From JAGXLC01 sp964461045 (lineage in GTDB: Bacteria; Bacteroidota; Bacteroidia; Bacteroidales; UBA12077), in contig CAYWSJ010000026.1 in the NCBI GenBank assembly GCA_964461045.1, positions 1 through 41,117 of the forward strand: a DNA stretch of 41,117 nucleotides, in the 5' to 3' direction. Below, piece after piece: positions 16,443-25,071 of this stretch (position 1 is its first letter; each line of letters starts with the position of its first letter). The translations under genes were made by a program, and so were the position numbers. Under the pieces are notes generated by a model. The model searched no databases, had not been told where the DNA came from, and saw only the letters and a program-made list of their open reading frames with translations.

Positions 16443-17810
16443 TTAATATCCAGGATTTTGTGTCATTTTAGTATTTGCATCCAATTCAGACTGAGGTATT
16501 GGAAATAACCAGTTAGCACCGGCCAGGGTTCCAATATTCCCTAAAACAGCAGGAGCTTTCCCTGTTCTCACCAGATCAAAATATCTGTGTCCTTCGAAGG
16601 CCAATTCTAATCTACGCTCTTTCATCACCGCATCTCTGAATTCTGCTTTATTTGTAATATCAGTGGAAGTCAATGAATCCAGCCCGGCCGTTGAATGTAC
16701 TGCATTAAGATAATCAAAAGCCCAGCCATCTGCAACATAACCGGTTTCATTCAAAGCTTCGGCACAAATAAGATACATTTCAGCGATGCGTAAAAAAACG
16801 ATGTTATCGCTTTGCCCTGAAAGATCATTATACTTATCGCAATAATAATCATCCAGTCCCATTTTTACTGTCGTTTCCTTACGCCAATCGTTTTCAGTAT
16901 ATTCATCTGCAATGCTGTTTTCTTTATCATAACTTTCCCAGGCCGCCACTTCAAATCTTCCGTCTTCCTGTGTCCAGCTAGCCATTGCATTGTTATCATC
17001 TGTAGCAGAAAAATCTACCTGGAAAATTATTTCATTGGTTTCAGCTTCTTCATCAAAAATATTGGCAAATTCAGAACTGTCAGCAGCCAAACTGAAAGGG
17101 CTGTTGTTTATCACGTCTTTGGCATTCAGGTAAGCATCTGTAAAACTTTCGCGATACAGATGAATTCTGGCCATCAAAGCCTTTACTGCCCAATAATTTG
17201 CATGAGAAGGATCTTCAGGGCTGCTTACGGCAAGTCTTGACCCGGCTTTATCCAGATCATCCATAATAAAATTATAGGTTTCATTTTTACCTGATCGTGC
17301 TATATTAAGAACTTCCGGCGATGCGTTTGTAGTAGATTCTGTTTTTAGTGGCACACCTCCATAAAATTTTACAAGATTAAAATAATTAAGAGCTCTCAGG
17401 AAATATGCCTGTCCCTCATAATATTTCAATTTGTTCTCCGATAGTTCTTCTACCTCCGGTAAAGCTTCCAGAAGGGTATTTATCCTGTTAATATTATCAT
17501 AACAATCATTCCAGAGACCTTCAATGTACACATTGTCCGGATAAATACGATTATCGCTTATCTGGCGGTATTCTTTTTTAGATCCGACATGTATCAGGTT
17601 ATCGGCTGCCAGATCGCCAAAAATAATTACATCCTGAGCAATTGCTGCGGTCTGTAATCCATCATAAACTCCATTGAGTGCTGCCTGAACACCTCTTTCT
17701 GAGGAAATAGCGCTATCTGCACTCAATAAATTTTTAGGTTCAACATCCAGGATACTCTCACACCCCAGAAGAGAAAACAATATTATTATTGATAGAATTT
17801 TATATTTCAT
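16443..17810 (-). CDS. SusD/RagB-family nutrient-binding lipoprotein
   Basis: A 455-residue outer-membrane lipoprotein with lipobox LLGC and mature N-terminus CESILDVEPKN, typical of SusD/RagB. TPR-like helices are visible (YFLRALNYFNLVKFYGGVPL), as is the family C-terminus (ERRLELAFEGHRYFDLVRTGKA, then LFPIPQSELDANTKMTQNPGY). It forms the lid over its SusC partner, whose gene ends 14 nt upstream. Family members bind glycans or peptides (RagB binds peptides). The neighbouring enzymes argue for a peptide or polyamide ligand here. Confidence 0.95.
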   Translation of the reverse strand: MKYKILSIIILFSLLGCESILDVEPKNLLSADSAISSERGVQAALNGVYDGLQTAAIAQDVIIFGDLAADNLIHVGSKKEYRQISDNRIYPDNVYIEGLWNDCYDNINRINTLLEALPEVEELSENKLKYYEGQAYFLRALNYFNLVKFYGGVPLKTESTTNASPEVLNIARSGKNETYNFIMDDLDKAGSRLAVSSPEDPSHANYWAVKALMARIHLYRESFTDAYLNAKDVINNSPFSLAADSSEFANIFDEEAETNEIIFQVDFSATDDNNAMASWTQEDGRFEVAAWESYDKENSIADEYTENDWRKETTVKMGLDDYYCDKYNDLSGQSDNIVFLRIAEMYLICAEALNETGYVADGWAFDYLNAVHSTAGLDSLTSTDITNKAEFRDAVMKERRLELAFEGHRYFDLVRTGKAPAVLGNIGTLAGANWLFPIPQSELDANTKMTQNPGY

Positions 17811-17824
17811 GATAATTGAGTTTT

Positions 17825-20800
17825 TTAAAATTGAAACTTAATTCCAGCCATCCATGTTCTGACCTGAGGGTAAGTAAAAAAGTCTGTACCAGACCGAATA
17901 GAACCAACTCCTGAGTAGTTTACTTCAGGGTCCATTCCGCTGTATGGAGTTAGAGTAAAGAGATTTTTTACTTTTACATACGCCCTTGCATTGTCCATGA
18001 AAAAATTCCGCAGCAAGTCATTGCTGAAATTATAACCAAGGGTTATATTGCTAATTCTTAAAAAGGAGCCATCTTCGATATAGTGAGATGATATTTTTAA
18101 ATTGTTTTTCCCAAAAACTTTAGGAATTGGTGTAACGTCACCTGGTTTTTTCCATCTGTCCTTTATGGTAGCCAATTGGTTGTCATTTGTTCCGAGGGTC
18201 ATATTTTCTGTGTATTGTCTCACACCATTAAAAATATCCTGACCATAAATAAACTGGAGAAAAATGCTCAGGTCAAAATTTCTATATTTAAAATTATTTG
18301 ATAATCCTCCGGTGAAATCAGGATTTGGATCACCCACTACTTGCCTGTCGGCATCTGTGATCTCTCCATCATTATTTAAATCCTCAAAAACAAGTTCTCC
18401 TGTAGACGGGTCAACACCAAGTGATTCATACATGTAAAAAACTCCAAGGGGTTCACCTTCAATGGCTGCATTATTTCCCCTTCCTTCTCCAGTAATTGGC
18501 TGACCATTGTATAATTTCAATATTTTATTTCTGTTGAATGAGATGTTAAAATTTGAACTCCACGAAAAATCAGATTTTCTGATATTTTCAGTACTGAGGT
18601 CAAATTCCATTCCTTTATTCTGAAGTTCTCCAACATTAGCCATCATGGAGGTATATCCGCTTGATCCGGGTAAGGGTCTGTTTAAGAGAAGGTCGGTAGT
18701 TTTGTTGTAATAGAAATCTGCATTAAAAATTATACGTTCCTCAAACAAAGCCACATTAATTCCGGTATTAAAATTCGCGGTAGTTTCCCATTTCAGATCC
18801 TTATTAGGTATTTGGGTTGGAATAATACCTGAGTTTGCCATATAATTATACCCCGGTGAATAAAGAGACAAATACCCAAATTGTCCGATCTTATCATTAC
18901 CCGTTAAGCCATAACTTATTTTCCACTTTAATTCACTAATGAAATTAATATTTTGCAGAAAATTTTCTTCAGACAAGCGCCAGGCAAAAGACCCAGCAGG
19001 AAGTGTTGCATATTTATTGTTTGGTCCAAAATTAGAAGAACCATCTCTTCTTACACTAAGAGAAACAAGATACTTATTTTCATAATTATATTTTACTCTT
19101 GAAAAAAAGGATTGTATTGCAGATTTGTAAGCACTTGAACTTCCATCTTCAAGCTTACCGGCAGCCACCAGGTATTCGAGCTCATCAGAGGGAAAATTTG
19201 TTTTGGATATGCTGTTATATTTTCTGTTTTCTATTTCAAAACTATACCCCAACAAAAAATTAAAATCATGCTTCTCTTTCAAAGTTTTAAGATATTTTAG
19301 CGTACTCTGCTGTGTTACTTTATGTACCTGTGAGGTGGCATCCATTCCATAACCATTTTGTTCTTCAGCCGATTGCACAATAGAGGGTTCAAACCTTCTT
19401 TCATTCAGATTATAAATATCTATCCCCCACTGGTTTTTGAAGGTTAAATTATCTAATATGTCATACTCTCCAAATACATTCCCGATTGTTCTGAACGTAC
19501 GTGCCTCATTCACCACTTCTTTGGCAATAGCTACAGGATTATCCCACCAGGATCCCTGGAAGTAGCTACCATCATCGTTATAAACAGGGTAAACCGGAGG
19601 GATAGAAATAGCATTTGGCAGAACCCCATTTACAGACTGGTCTCCTCTTACCCGTTCATTCAGTGAATGTGTGATACTAACTTTGGATCCTAAAGTAAAA
19701 TTATCAGTAACATCATGGCTGATATTTAGCCGGCCGTTAATTTTATCATAATCTGTACCCAAAATCACACCTTCCTGGTTAAAATAGCGTCCCGATATAA
19801 AAAAAGTTGTTTTTTCATTTCCCCCGGAGAATGACAGTTCATAATTTGAAATAGGTGCCAAACGCATTACTTCATCCTGCCAGTTTGTGTTTATGGTAGT
19901 ATCACCTGTTAAGGAATATAAAGAACTCATAAATTCGGGGTCAAAGGAACGCACATAGTTTTTCCATTCTTCCGCATTCATCATATCGAGGCGTTTGTAA
20001 ACTTCCTGCATTCCATAATATGACTTAAAATTAATTCTTGTTTCCCCTTTTCTGCCCTCTTTAGTTTCAATCAGTACCACTCCGTTTCCTGCTCTTGCTC
20101 CGTATATAGAGGCAGCCGAGGCATCCTTTAATATACTGATTGATTCTATATTATTGGGGTTAATGTCGGCAACGGCATCAATCCCTTGTCCTTCCATACT
20201 TACCTGGCTATAATCCCCTGTTGTTATAGGAATTCCGTCAACCACATAAAGCGGCTGAGTTCCTGCAGAGATACTACTTGTTCCTCGAATATTCATACTA
20301 ATTGCAGCTCCAGGTGTACCCGAATTTTTGTTTATCAGGACACCGGATGTTTTACCCTGAATAGCTTCCTGAATTCCACTGGAAACTGTTTCTTCAATTT
20401 CCTCCCCGCTTACGCTTGCAACAGAACTGGTTAATAACTTTTTACTTGAAGAGCCATATCCAATTACTACAACTTCATCAAGTTTTTCCATCTTTTTTTC
20501 CATTACTACATTTATCTGACTCCTTCCATCAACAGAAACCTCCTTTTTATAATACCCTACAAAAGAAAAAATCAGGGTAGCAGATTTGTTTTCAAGCGAA
20601 ATACTGTATTTCCCATTGATATCGGTTATGACACCTTTGGTAGTCCCTTTCACAGTTATGTTGACACCGGGCAGAGAATTACCTTCTTCATCGGTTACCA
20701 TTCCCCTAACTTCAAAGCCCTGTTCCGTAATAGTTTTTCTGTTTTCTTCAGAAGGGTTCAAAACAATCTGTTTTCCAACAATTTCATAGCTTATATAGGT

Positions 20801-21100
20801 TTGTTTTGAAAGTTGGTTTAATACTTCATAAATACTTTTCGCTTTTACATTTATTGTCACATCTTGTTTAACATCCAGTTTTGCATCATTATACATAAAA
20901 TAAAATTCACTTTCTTTCTCAATTTTTTTAAGTACTTTTTTGAGCGGAACATTATTTAAATTGATGGAAAACTGCTTGTTCTGTGCATAATTATTATGAG
21001 CATAGGAGCATAAAACCCCAAACATTAATATGAACAATGTCATTCTCATAATTAATAAGTATTTAGCACAGTTCTTAAAATGAGGTCGCTTTTCTTTCAT
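17825..21100 (-). CDS. SusC/RagA-family TonB-dependent importer with STN domain
   Basis: A 1091-residue outer-membrane transporter. After the signal region (about 1-40) comes an STN secretin/TonB N-terminal domain (about 42-112, FSINLNNVPLKKVLKKIEKESEF). A carboxypeptidase-regulatory-like domain follows (about 127-215, VRGMVTDEEGNSLPGVNITVKGT), then the TonB box region (EKLDEVVVIGYG), the plug (SVASVSGEEI, LYVVDGIPI, ILKDASAASIYGARAGNGVVLIETK) and a 22-strand-type barrel. The STN domain marks it as a signalling importer that talks to FecR. It is encoded 64 nt after fecR and 14 nt before susD. The transported substrate is inferred from the enzymes of the locus. Confidence 0.96.
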   Translation of the reverse strand: MKEKRPHFKNCAKYLLIMRMTLFILMFGVLCSYAHNNYAQNKQFSINLNNVPLKKVLKKIEKESEFYFMYNDAKLDVKQDVTINVKAKSIYEVLNQLSKQTYISYEIVGKQIVLNPSEENRKTITEQGFEVRGMVTDEEGNSLPGVNITVKGTTKGVITDINGKYSISLENKSATLIFSFVGYYKKEVSVDGRSQINVVMEKKMEKLDEVVVIGYGSSSKKLLTSSVASVSGEEIEETVSSGIQEAIQGKTSGVLINKNSGTPGAAISMNIRGTSSISAGTQPLYVVDGIPITTGDYSQVSMEGQGIDAVADINPNNIESISILKDASAASIYGARAGNGVVLIETKEGRKGETRINFKSYYGMQEVYKRLDMMNAEEWKNYVRSFDPEFMSSLYSLTGDTTINTNWQDEVMRLAPISNYELSFSGGNEKTTFFISGRYFNQEGVILGTDYDKINGRLNISHDVTDNFTLGSKVSITHSLNERVRGDQSVNGVLPNAISIPPVYPVYNDDGSYFQGSWWDNPVAIAKEVVNEARTFRTIGNVFGEYDILDNLTFKNQWGIDIYNLNERRFEPSIVQSAEEQNGYGMDATSQVHKVTQQSTLKYLKTLKEKHDFNFLLGYSFEIENRKYNSISKTNFPSDELEYLVAAGKLEDGSSSAYKSAIQSFFSRVKYNYENKYLVSLSVRRDGSSNFGPNNKYATLPAGSFAWRLSEENFLQNINFISELKWKISYGLTGNDKIGQFGYLSLYSPGYNYMANSGIIPTQIPNKDLKWETTANFNTGINVALFEERIIFNADFYYNKTTDLLLNRPLPGSSGYTSMMANVGELQNKGMEFDLSTENIRKSDFSWSSNFNISFNRNKILKLYNGQPITGEGRGNNAAIEGEPLGVFYMYESLGVDPSTGELVFEDLNNDGEITDADRQVVGDPNPDFTGGLSNNFKYRNFDLSIFLQFIYGQDIFNGVRQYTENMTLGTNDNQLATIKDRWKKPGDVTPIPKVFGKNNLKISSHYIEDGSFLRISNITLGYNFSNDLLRNFFMDNARAYVKVKNLFTLTPYSGMDPEVNYSGVGSIRSGTDFFTYPQVRTWMAGIKFQF

Positions 21101-21113
21101 AAATTTAAGGATT

Positions 21114-21131
21114 ATTGATTAAACAATCAAT
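21114..21131. repeat. Small hairpin in the susC leader
   Basis: ATTGATT (21114-21120) and AATCAAT (21125-21131) form a 7-bp stem with a 4-nt loop, ending 13 nt before the susC start codon in the fecR-susC gap. There is no T-run, so it is more likely an mRNA stability or translation element than a terminator. Confidence 0.4.
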
Positions 21132-21164
21132 GGATAAAATACTGCAGCATAATATTTTAATATT

Positions 21165-22142
21165 TTACTCATTTGGGTTAATGAAAACCTTATTTCCTTT
21201 TATGGTATAAGAAATTGGGGTTGTTCTTTTAATCAGCTCACAAACTTCAGGTATACTTTCATCAGTAATTGTAATGGTATATCTGTATTTACCTTTCAAT
21301 GACTCAGGAATTTCAAATGACACACCATACCATCGTTCAAGTTCTTTAACCAATGTTAACAATGGTTCATTATCAAAAATTAATTTTCCGTTCTTCCACG
21401 ATATATTTTTCTCAATATCTACGCCTGATTTAATTTCAAGTTTTTGTTCTTTTTTCGAATAGACACACATAGAACCCGGAGCAAGATACTTTTCAATATT
21501 ATTTGTTTTATTGCTAATTGCAACTTTTCCTGAGACCAGGATTGTATTTATTTTATCACTCCCATCGAAACCTCTTATGTTAAAACTTGTTCCAAGGACT
21601 TTAACATTTATATCATTAATTGACACTATAAAAGGTTTTTCTTCATTATGTTTCACATCGAAATAAGCTTCACCTTTAAGTTTAATACTTCTATTTTCCG
21701 TATTTGAAAAATTTTCAGCATAACTTAATTTACTGTCTGAATTCAGCCACACCAGAGAACCATCAGGCAATACAATTTGTGACCTTTGTCCTTTTGGATT
21801 CTCATGTACAGTGTATTCAACTTCTTGGGTTAAGAATTGATAAGGATGGTCTGTAAACAGATAAAGAACAGTTCCTACTGCCAAAAGCAGGATCATTACA
21901 GCTGCAATCCGGGATAACCTTCCAATAGTAAAAATCGGGGTGGATTTTTCCTTATCTTTCGAAATTTTACTGAACAATTCTGTTGTGGATTTTTCTTCAT
22001 TTTGGCTAGCCTCCAAGTCATTCCAATGCTTTTTCAGCATTTCATCTGAAGCTTCGGAATTGTAAACTTGTTTTTTTTCTTTTTCTGAAGCTACGCCCCA
22101 GAAAAATTTTGCGAATTGTTTAAAATTGATCTTTTTTCCCAT
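21165..22142 (-). CDS. FecR-family anti-sigma factor
   Basis: A 325-residue inner-membrane anti-sigma. A cytosolic N-terminal part (1-75) would hold the sigma factor. One membrane helix spans about 77-97 (SRIAAVMILLLAVGTVLYLF). A periplasmic FecR domain follows (about 112-210, KGQRSQIVLPDGSLVWLNSDSKL, then GEAYFDVKH) and a DUF4974 STN-like C-terminal domain (about 250-322, LVKELERWYGVSFEIP). It is the first gene of the run and precedes an STN-bearing SusC, the usual signalling set. The expected partner sigma gene is absent just upstream, where an MBL hydrolase lies; the only candidate is at 8358. Confidence 0.94.
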   Translation of the reverse strand: MGKKINFKQFAKFFWGVASEKEKKQVYNSEASDEMLKKHWNDLEASQNEEKSTTELFSKISKDKEKSTPIFTIGRLSRIAAVMILLLAVGTVLYLFTDHPYQFLTQEVEYTVHENPKGQRSQIVLPDGSLVWLNSDSKLSYAENFSNTENRSIKLKGEAYFDVKHNEEKPFIVSINDINVKVLGTSFNIRGFDGSDKINTILVSGKVAISNKTNNIEKYLAPGSMCVYSKKEQKLEIKSGVDIEKNISWKNGKLIFDNEPLLTLVKELERWYGVSFEIPESLKGKYRYTITITDESIPEVCELIKRTTPISYTIKGNKVFINPNE

Positions 22143-22176
22143 AATTATCTTTATCTATTCAGAAATACACTTAATA

Positions 22177-22223
22177 CATTTCTATCCCCTAAAAAAATCT
22201 GCACTTTTTTTTAGATAGAAATG
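22177..22223. repeat. Long inverted repeat before fecR
   Basis: Outer arms CATTTCTAT (22177-22185) and ATAGAAATG (22215-22223), then inner arms CTAAAAAAA and TTTTTTTTAG around the loop TCTGCAC. It lies between the MBL gene end (22253) and the fecR start (22142), so it may be an operator of the locus, a leader structure, or a weak terminator for the MBL gene. No TAnnTTTG element was found in this gap, which fits an alternative sigma factor acting here. Confidence 0.5.
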
Positions 22224-22252
22224 ATTTTACAGCATAAATCTAATGGGAAGAA

Positions 22253-23017
22253 TTATTTTACAGTAAAAGATAGTCCGTCGTATGCGAGCTGTACGTTCTT
22301 TGGCAATTCCTTATTCACTTCAGCATGCAATCCCATTTGGTGACTAAGATGTGTAATGAATGCTTTTCTGGGACTAAGTTCATTAACAATATTCAGCGCT
22401 TCGTTTAGCGTAAAATGAGAAATATGCTTCTTCTTACGCAATGCGTTTATTACAAGATACTTAACTCCAAACAATTTTTCTTTTTCTTCTTCAGGGATAT
22501 AATTTGCATCTGTAATATAGGCAAAATCTCCTATTCTGAATCCCATCACAGGCAATTTATAATGATATACCCTTACAGGAATTATTTTTGTATTTCCAAT
22601 ATAAAATTCACTCAGGTCAATTTTATTCAGATTCAATTCAGGGACACCCGGATAGCGGTTTTCACCAAAAGCATAGGGGAGCATTTGTTTCAGTGCATTC
22701 AGTACACGATCTTCGGCGTATATCTGCATGCTTTTGCGGTTAATAAAATTTATAGGACGAATATCATCAAGGCCTGCAATATGGTCACGGTGTTCGTGAG
22801 TATAAATAACCGCATCTATATCACTTACTTCTTCCCTTAACATTTGCTGACGAAAATCAGGACCTGTGTCTATAATGAGGGTCAAATCTTTATTTTCTAC
22901 CATAGCAGAGGTCCTCAGACGATTGTCTTTTTTGTCAGTTGACTGACATACTTTACAATTGCATCCAATAACCGGTACGCCCTGAGATGTTCCTGTTCCT
23001 AATAATGTTACTTTCAC
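22253..23017 (-). CDS. MBL-fold metallohydrolase, PhnP-like
   Basis: A 254-residue metallo-beta-lactamase-fold hydrolase. The metal motif THEHRDH (73-79) is clear, with further ligands in ITDAN and the late ITHLSHQ. An N-terminal cysteine cluster (IGCNCKVC, Cys19/21/24) resembles the structural zinc site of PhnP-type phosphodiesterases. PhnP hydrolyses cyclic phosphoribosyl phosphate, but no phosphonate genes lie nearby, so the physiological substrate is open. It is upstream of fecR on the same strand with a 110-nt gap holding an inverted repeat; I treat it as a separate unit. Confidence 0.85.
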   Translation of the reverse strand: MKVTLLGTGTSQGVPVIGCNCKVCQSTDKKDNRLRTSAMVENKDLTLIIDTGPDFRQQMLREEVSDIDAVIYTHEHRDHIAGLDDIRPINFINRKSMQIYAEDRVLNALKQMLPYAFGENRYPGVPELNLNKIDLSEFYIGNTKIIPVRVYHYKLPVMGFRIGDFAYITDANYIPEEEKEKLFGVKYLVINALRKKKHISHFTLNEALNIVNELSPRKAFITHLSHQMGLHAEVNKELPKNVQLAYDGLSFTVK

Positions 23018-23073
23018 AAAAACTATTTATTTTATTTGTCTTTTTTCAAATATTTTCTAATTCAATTTTCTTT

Positions 23074-24000
23074 TTAATTTATCAGTCTTTTCTTTAGATC
23101 CACCCTGTTAGTTAAGAATAACAAATATAATAAAACTATAACAGCCAAAACAGCAGATGGGACAGCGGCTTCTTTTCCAAACACTGTGAAGGCAGTAACA
23201 ACACTGAAACCAGAACTTTTTATCGTTAATAATAAAGTTTCAGTTTTTATGGCAGGAATTTTTTTATCTGTCTTTTTCATAAAAAATTCATAAACACTAC
23301 CAATACCAAAAGTTGCGATAAGCAGCACCAGCGTAATCAAAAACAGCAAATGTAAATTATTAAATAAAATATCGTGGTTTAAGCCCACAGCTGTGAAAAT
23401 AATCAATGCAAAGCCAAAATCTACAACTTTGCCCCTGATAATTTTTACACCTTTAAAAAGAGGTTTCCAAAGAAGAAACCTTGAAAGTATCAATGGTATA
23501 ATAATAAGTTTAACCATTAGAATTAGAAGATCAACAGTAGAAACTACATTCGAACCACCTGAAAAAAGCCCTACAATAACTGGAGTGAGAATTACAGAGG
23601 CGAGGAAAGCCCCCACAACTCCTATTATTGAATAGTCTACATCCCCTTTCATAATTCCGGAGAAAGGTATAATAGCAACTCCCGGTGGAGCAATGGCTAT
23701 TACAATAAACCCATAAAATAATTCTTTAGTAGGCATAATTAACCAGGCAAGTAAAATAACCACTGTTCCGAAAAGAACATAATTTAAAACTACACCTTTT
23801 AACATTGGTTTTACAACCTTTTTCAGAGGTAGCATCGCACTGGCCTGTATACCTGTCATTGAGAACAACATGGTAACCATTAAAATATATAACGTATACG
23901 GCTGTAATAAAGAAGCCAGATCTCCAATTGTAAAACCAAGAACAACAGCCAGAACAAGAATAAAATTTCTGTTCAGAAGAATATTTAATACTTTAGTCAT
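23074..24000 (-). CDS. BASS-family (bile acid:sodium symporter-like) permease
   Basis: A 308-residue integral membrane protein with about ten helices. The length and pattern match the BASS superfamily, including the short AIAPPGVAIIPFSGIMKGD motif in an early half-helix and IKSSGFSVVTAFTVFG in the second repeat. Bacterial members carry organic anions such as pantoate or keto-acids together with sodium, and the substrate here cannot be assigned. It is transcribed divergently from the methyltransferase at 24037, only 36 bp apart. The 56-nt gap to the MBL gene downstream allows co-transcription. Confidence 0.82.
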   Translation of the reverse strand: MTKVLNILLNRNFILVLAVVLGFTIGDLASLLQPYTLYILMVTMLFSMTGIQASAMLPLKKVVKPMLKGVVLNYVLFGTVVILLAWLIMPTKELFYGFIVIAIAPPGVAIIPFSGIMKGDVDYSIIGVVGAFLASVILTPVIVGLFSGGSNVVSTVDLLILMVKLIIIPLILSRFLLWKPLFKGVKIIRGKVVDFGFALIIFTAVGLNHDILFNNLHLLFLITLVLLIATFGIGSVYEFFMKKTDKKIPAIKTETLLLTIKSSGFSVVTAFTVFGKEAAVPSAVLAVIVLLYLLFLTNRVDLKKRLIN

Positions 24001-24008
24001 TATATTTG
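24001..24008 (+). promoter_or_regulatory. -7 element of the methyltransferase gene
   Basis: TATATTTG matches TAnnTTTG and lies 28 nt before the ATG at 24037, directly abutting the divergent permease start codon. No good -33 TTTG is visible at the right distance. Confidence 0.4.
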
Positions 24009-24036
24009 TTTTTTTAATTCAGAATAAATTTCTGCT

Positions 24037-24747
24037 ATGTACGGAAAAATCTACTTAATACCAAATACACTCGGCAATTGTTCAATTGATTCTGTCATCC
24101 CTGCAGAAGTAAAAAAACTGACCTCAAAATTAAGCTATTTTGTGGTCGAAAATGAAAGAACTGTCAGACGATATTTAAAAAAAATAGATAAATCAATTAA
24201 AATAGATGATCTTCAATTTTTTCTGCTGAATAAGCATACGGATAAAAAATCTGTGGAAGGATTTCTCGCCCCGGTTCTGGAAGGACATAATCTGGGTATT
24301 ATTTCTGAAGCAGGTGCACCGGGAATTGCCGATCCCGGCAGTGAAATTGTTGAGCTGGCACATAAGAAAAATATACAGGTTGTTCCTTTGGTGGGACCTT
24401 CATCTATCATGCTGGCTCTGATGGCATCAGGATTTAATGGTCAGAATTTTGTTTTTCATGGGTATCTTCCAATACAGTCGAACCAAAAAACGAGTAAGTT
24501 AAAAGAAATTGAAAAAAAATCTGCTGGTGAAAGACAAACCCAAATTTTTATGGAGACACCGTATAGAAACAACAAACTTCTGCAGGAAATTTTTAAATCC
24601 TGTCATCCACATACGAATTTGTGCATAGCAGCGAATATCACTACTCCGGGAGAAAATATCCAGACAAAAACCATCGCTGAATGGAAAAAGGAAACACCCG
24701 ATTTACATAAAATCCCTTGTATTTTTTTGCTTGAATCAACGAGATAA
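24037..24747 (+). CDS. RsmI-like SAM-dependent methyltransferase (tetrapyrrole methylase fold)
   Basis: A 236-residue protein of the tetrapyrrole-methylase superfamily. Motifs are KIYLIPNTLGN at the N-terminus, GIISEAGAPGIADPGSEIVELAH (about 90-112) and VPLVGPSSIMLALMASGFNGQNFVFHGYLP, the RsmI signature order. RsmI methylates the ribose of C1402 in 16S rRNA. This protein is shorter (about 280 is usual) and its start differs from classical RsmI (LYIVATPIGNL), so it belongs to the second, diverged RsmI-like group seen in Bacteroidota. The target is therefore uncertain. ATG 24037 follows a -7 element. Confidence 0.85.
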   Translation: MYGKIYLIPNTLGNCSIDSVIPAEVKKLTSKLSYFVVENERTVRRYLKKIDKSIKIDDLQFFLLNKHTDKKSVEGFLAPVLEGHNLGIISEAGAPGIADPGSEIVELAHKKNIQVVPLVGPSSIMLALMASGFNGQNFVFHGYLPIQSNQKTSKLKEIEKKSAGERQTQIFMETPYRNNKLLQEIFKSCHPHTNLCIAANITTPGENIQTKTIAEWKKETPDLHKIPCIFLLESTR

Positions 24748-25071
24748 TCCTCATTAACTACAGTTTTTCAACTCTCAAATCTTTTCTAAGCAAATATCAG
24801 AAAGAGTTTTGGCCTAAGGAAGAGATATATGGATTTATGAATGTTCTTTTTTCTGAAAAGAAGTTATAATTAAAAAACGAATCACTCATGAAATCATTTC
24901 CCTGAAAACCTTACTCCTGGCATCCTCAGCCTCAACCTCAGCCTTAGCCTTAGCCTTAGTCTAAGTATTAACTCCCAGTCTCCAAAATTTCAGGATCTTA
25001 TTATTCTTTTTTTAGTTATATTAGGGAAATTTTTAAAAAACTTTTTCAGTTTAACTTTAATCTACAGATCC
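24748..25071. other. Gene-free stretch with hexamer repeat
   Basis: No coding potential was recognised. It holds the CCTNAG hexamer run at 24924-24965; otherwise it is A/T-rich. No clear terminator for the methyltransferase gene and no convincing promoter for the gene at 25072 were found. Confidence 0.6.
24924..24965 (+). repeat. CCTNAG hexamer run (7 units)
   Basis: CCTCAG, CCTCAA, CCTCAG, CCTTAG three times, then TCTAAG: seven contiguous hexamers with mostly third-to-fourth-base changes. It is the inverted counterpart of the run at 648-671. It lies in non-coding DNA before a large T9SS gene. Confidence 0.65.

Noticed and set aside
5784..22142. A polysaccharide utilisation locus
   Set aside because: SusC/SusD suggest it, but no glycoside hydrolase, lyase, esterase or sulfatase is encoded; the enzymes present are S51 and IadA peptidases.
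5784..22142. Cyanophycin synthesis and storage cluster
   Set aside because: No cyanophycin synthetase (CphA, ~870 residues with ATP-grasp and Mur-ligase parts) is present, and the hydrolases are exported.
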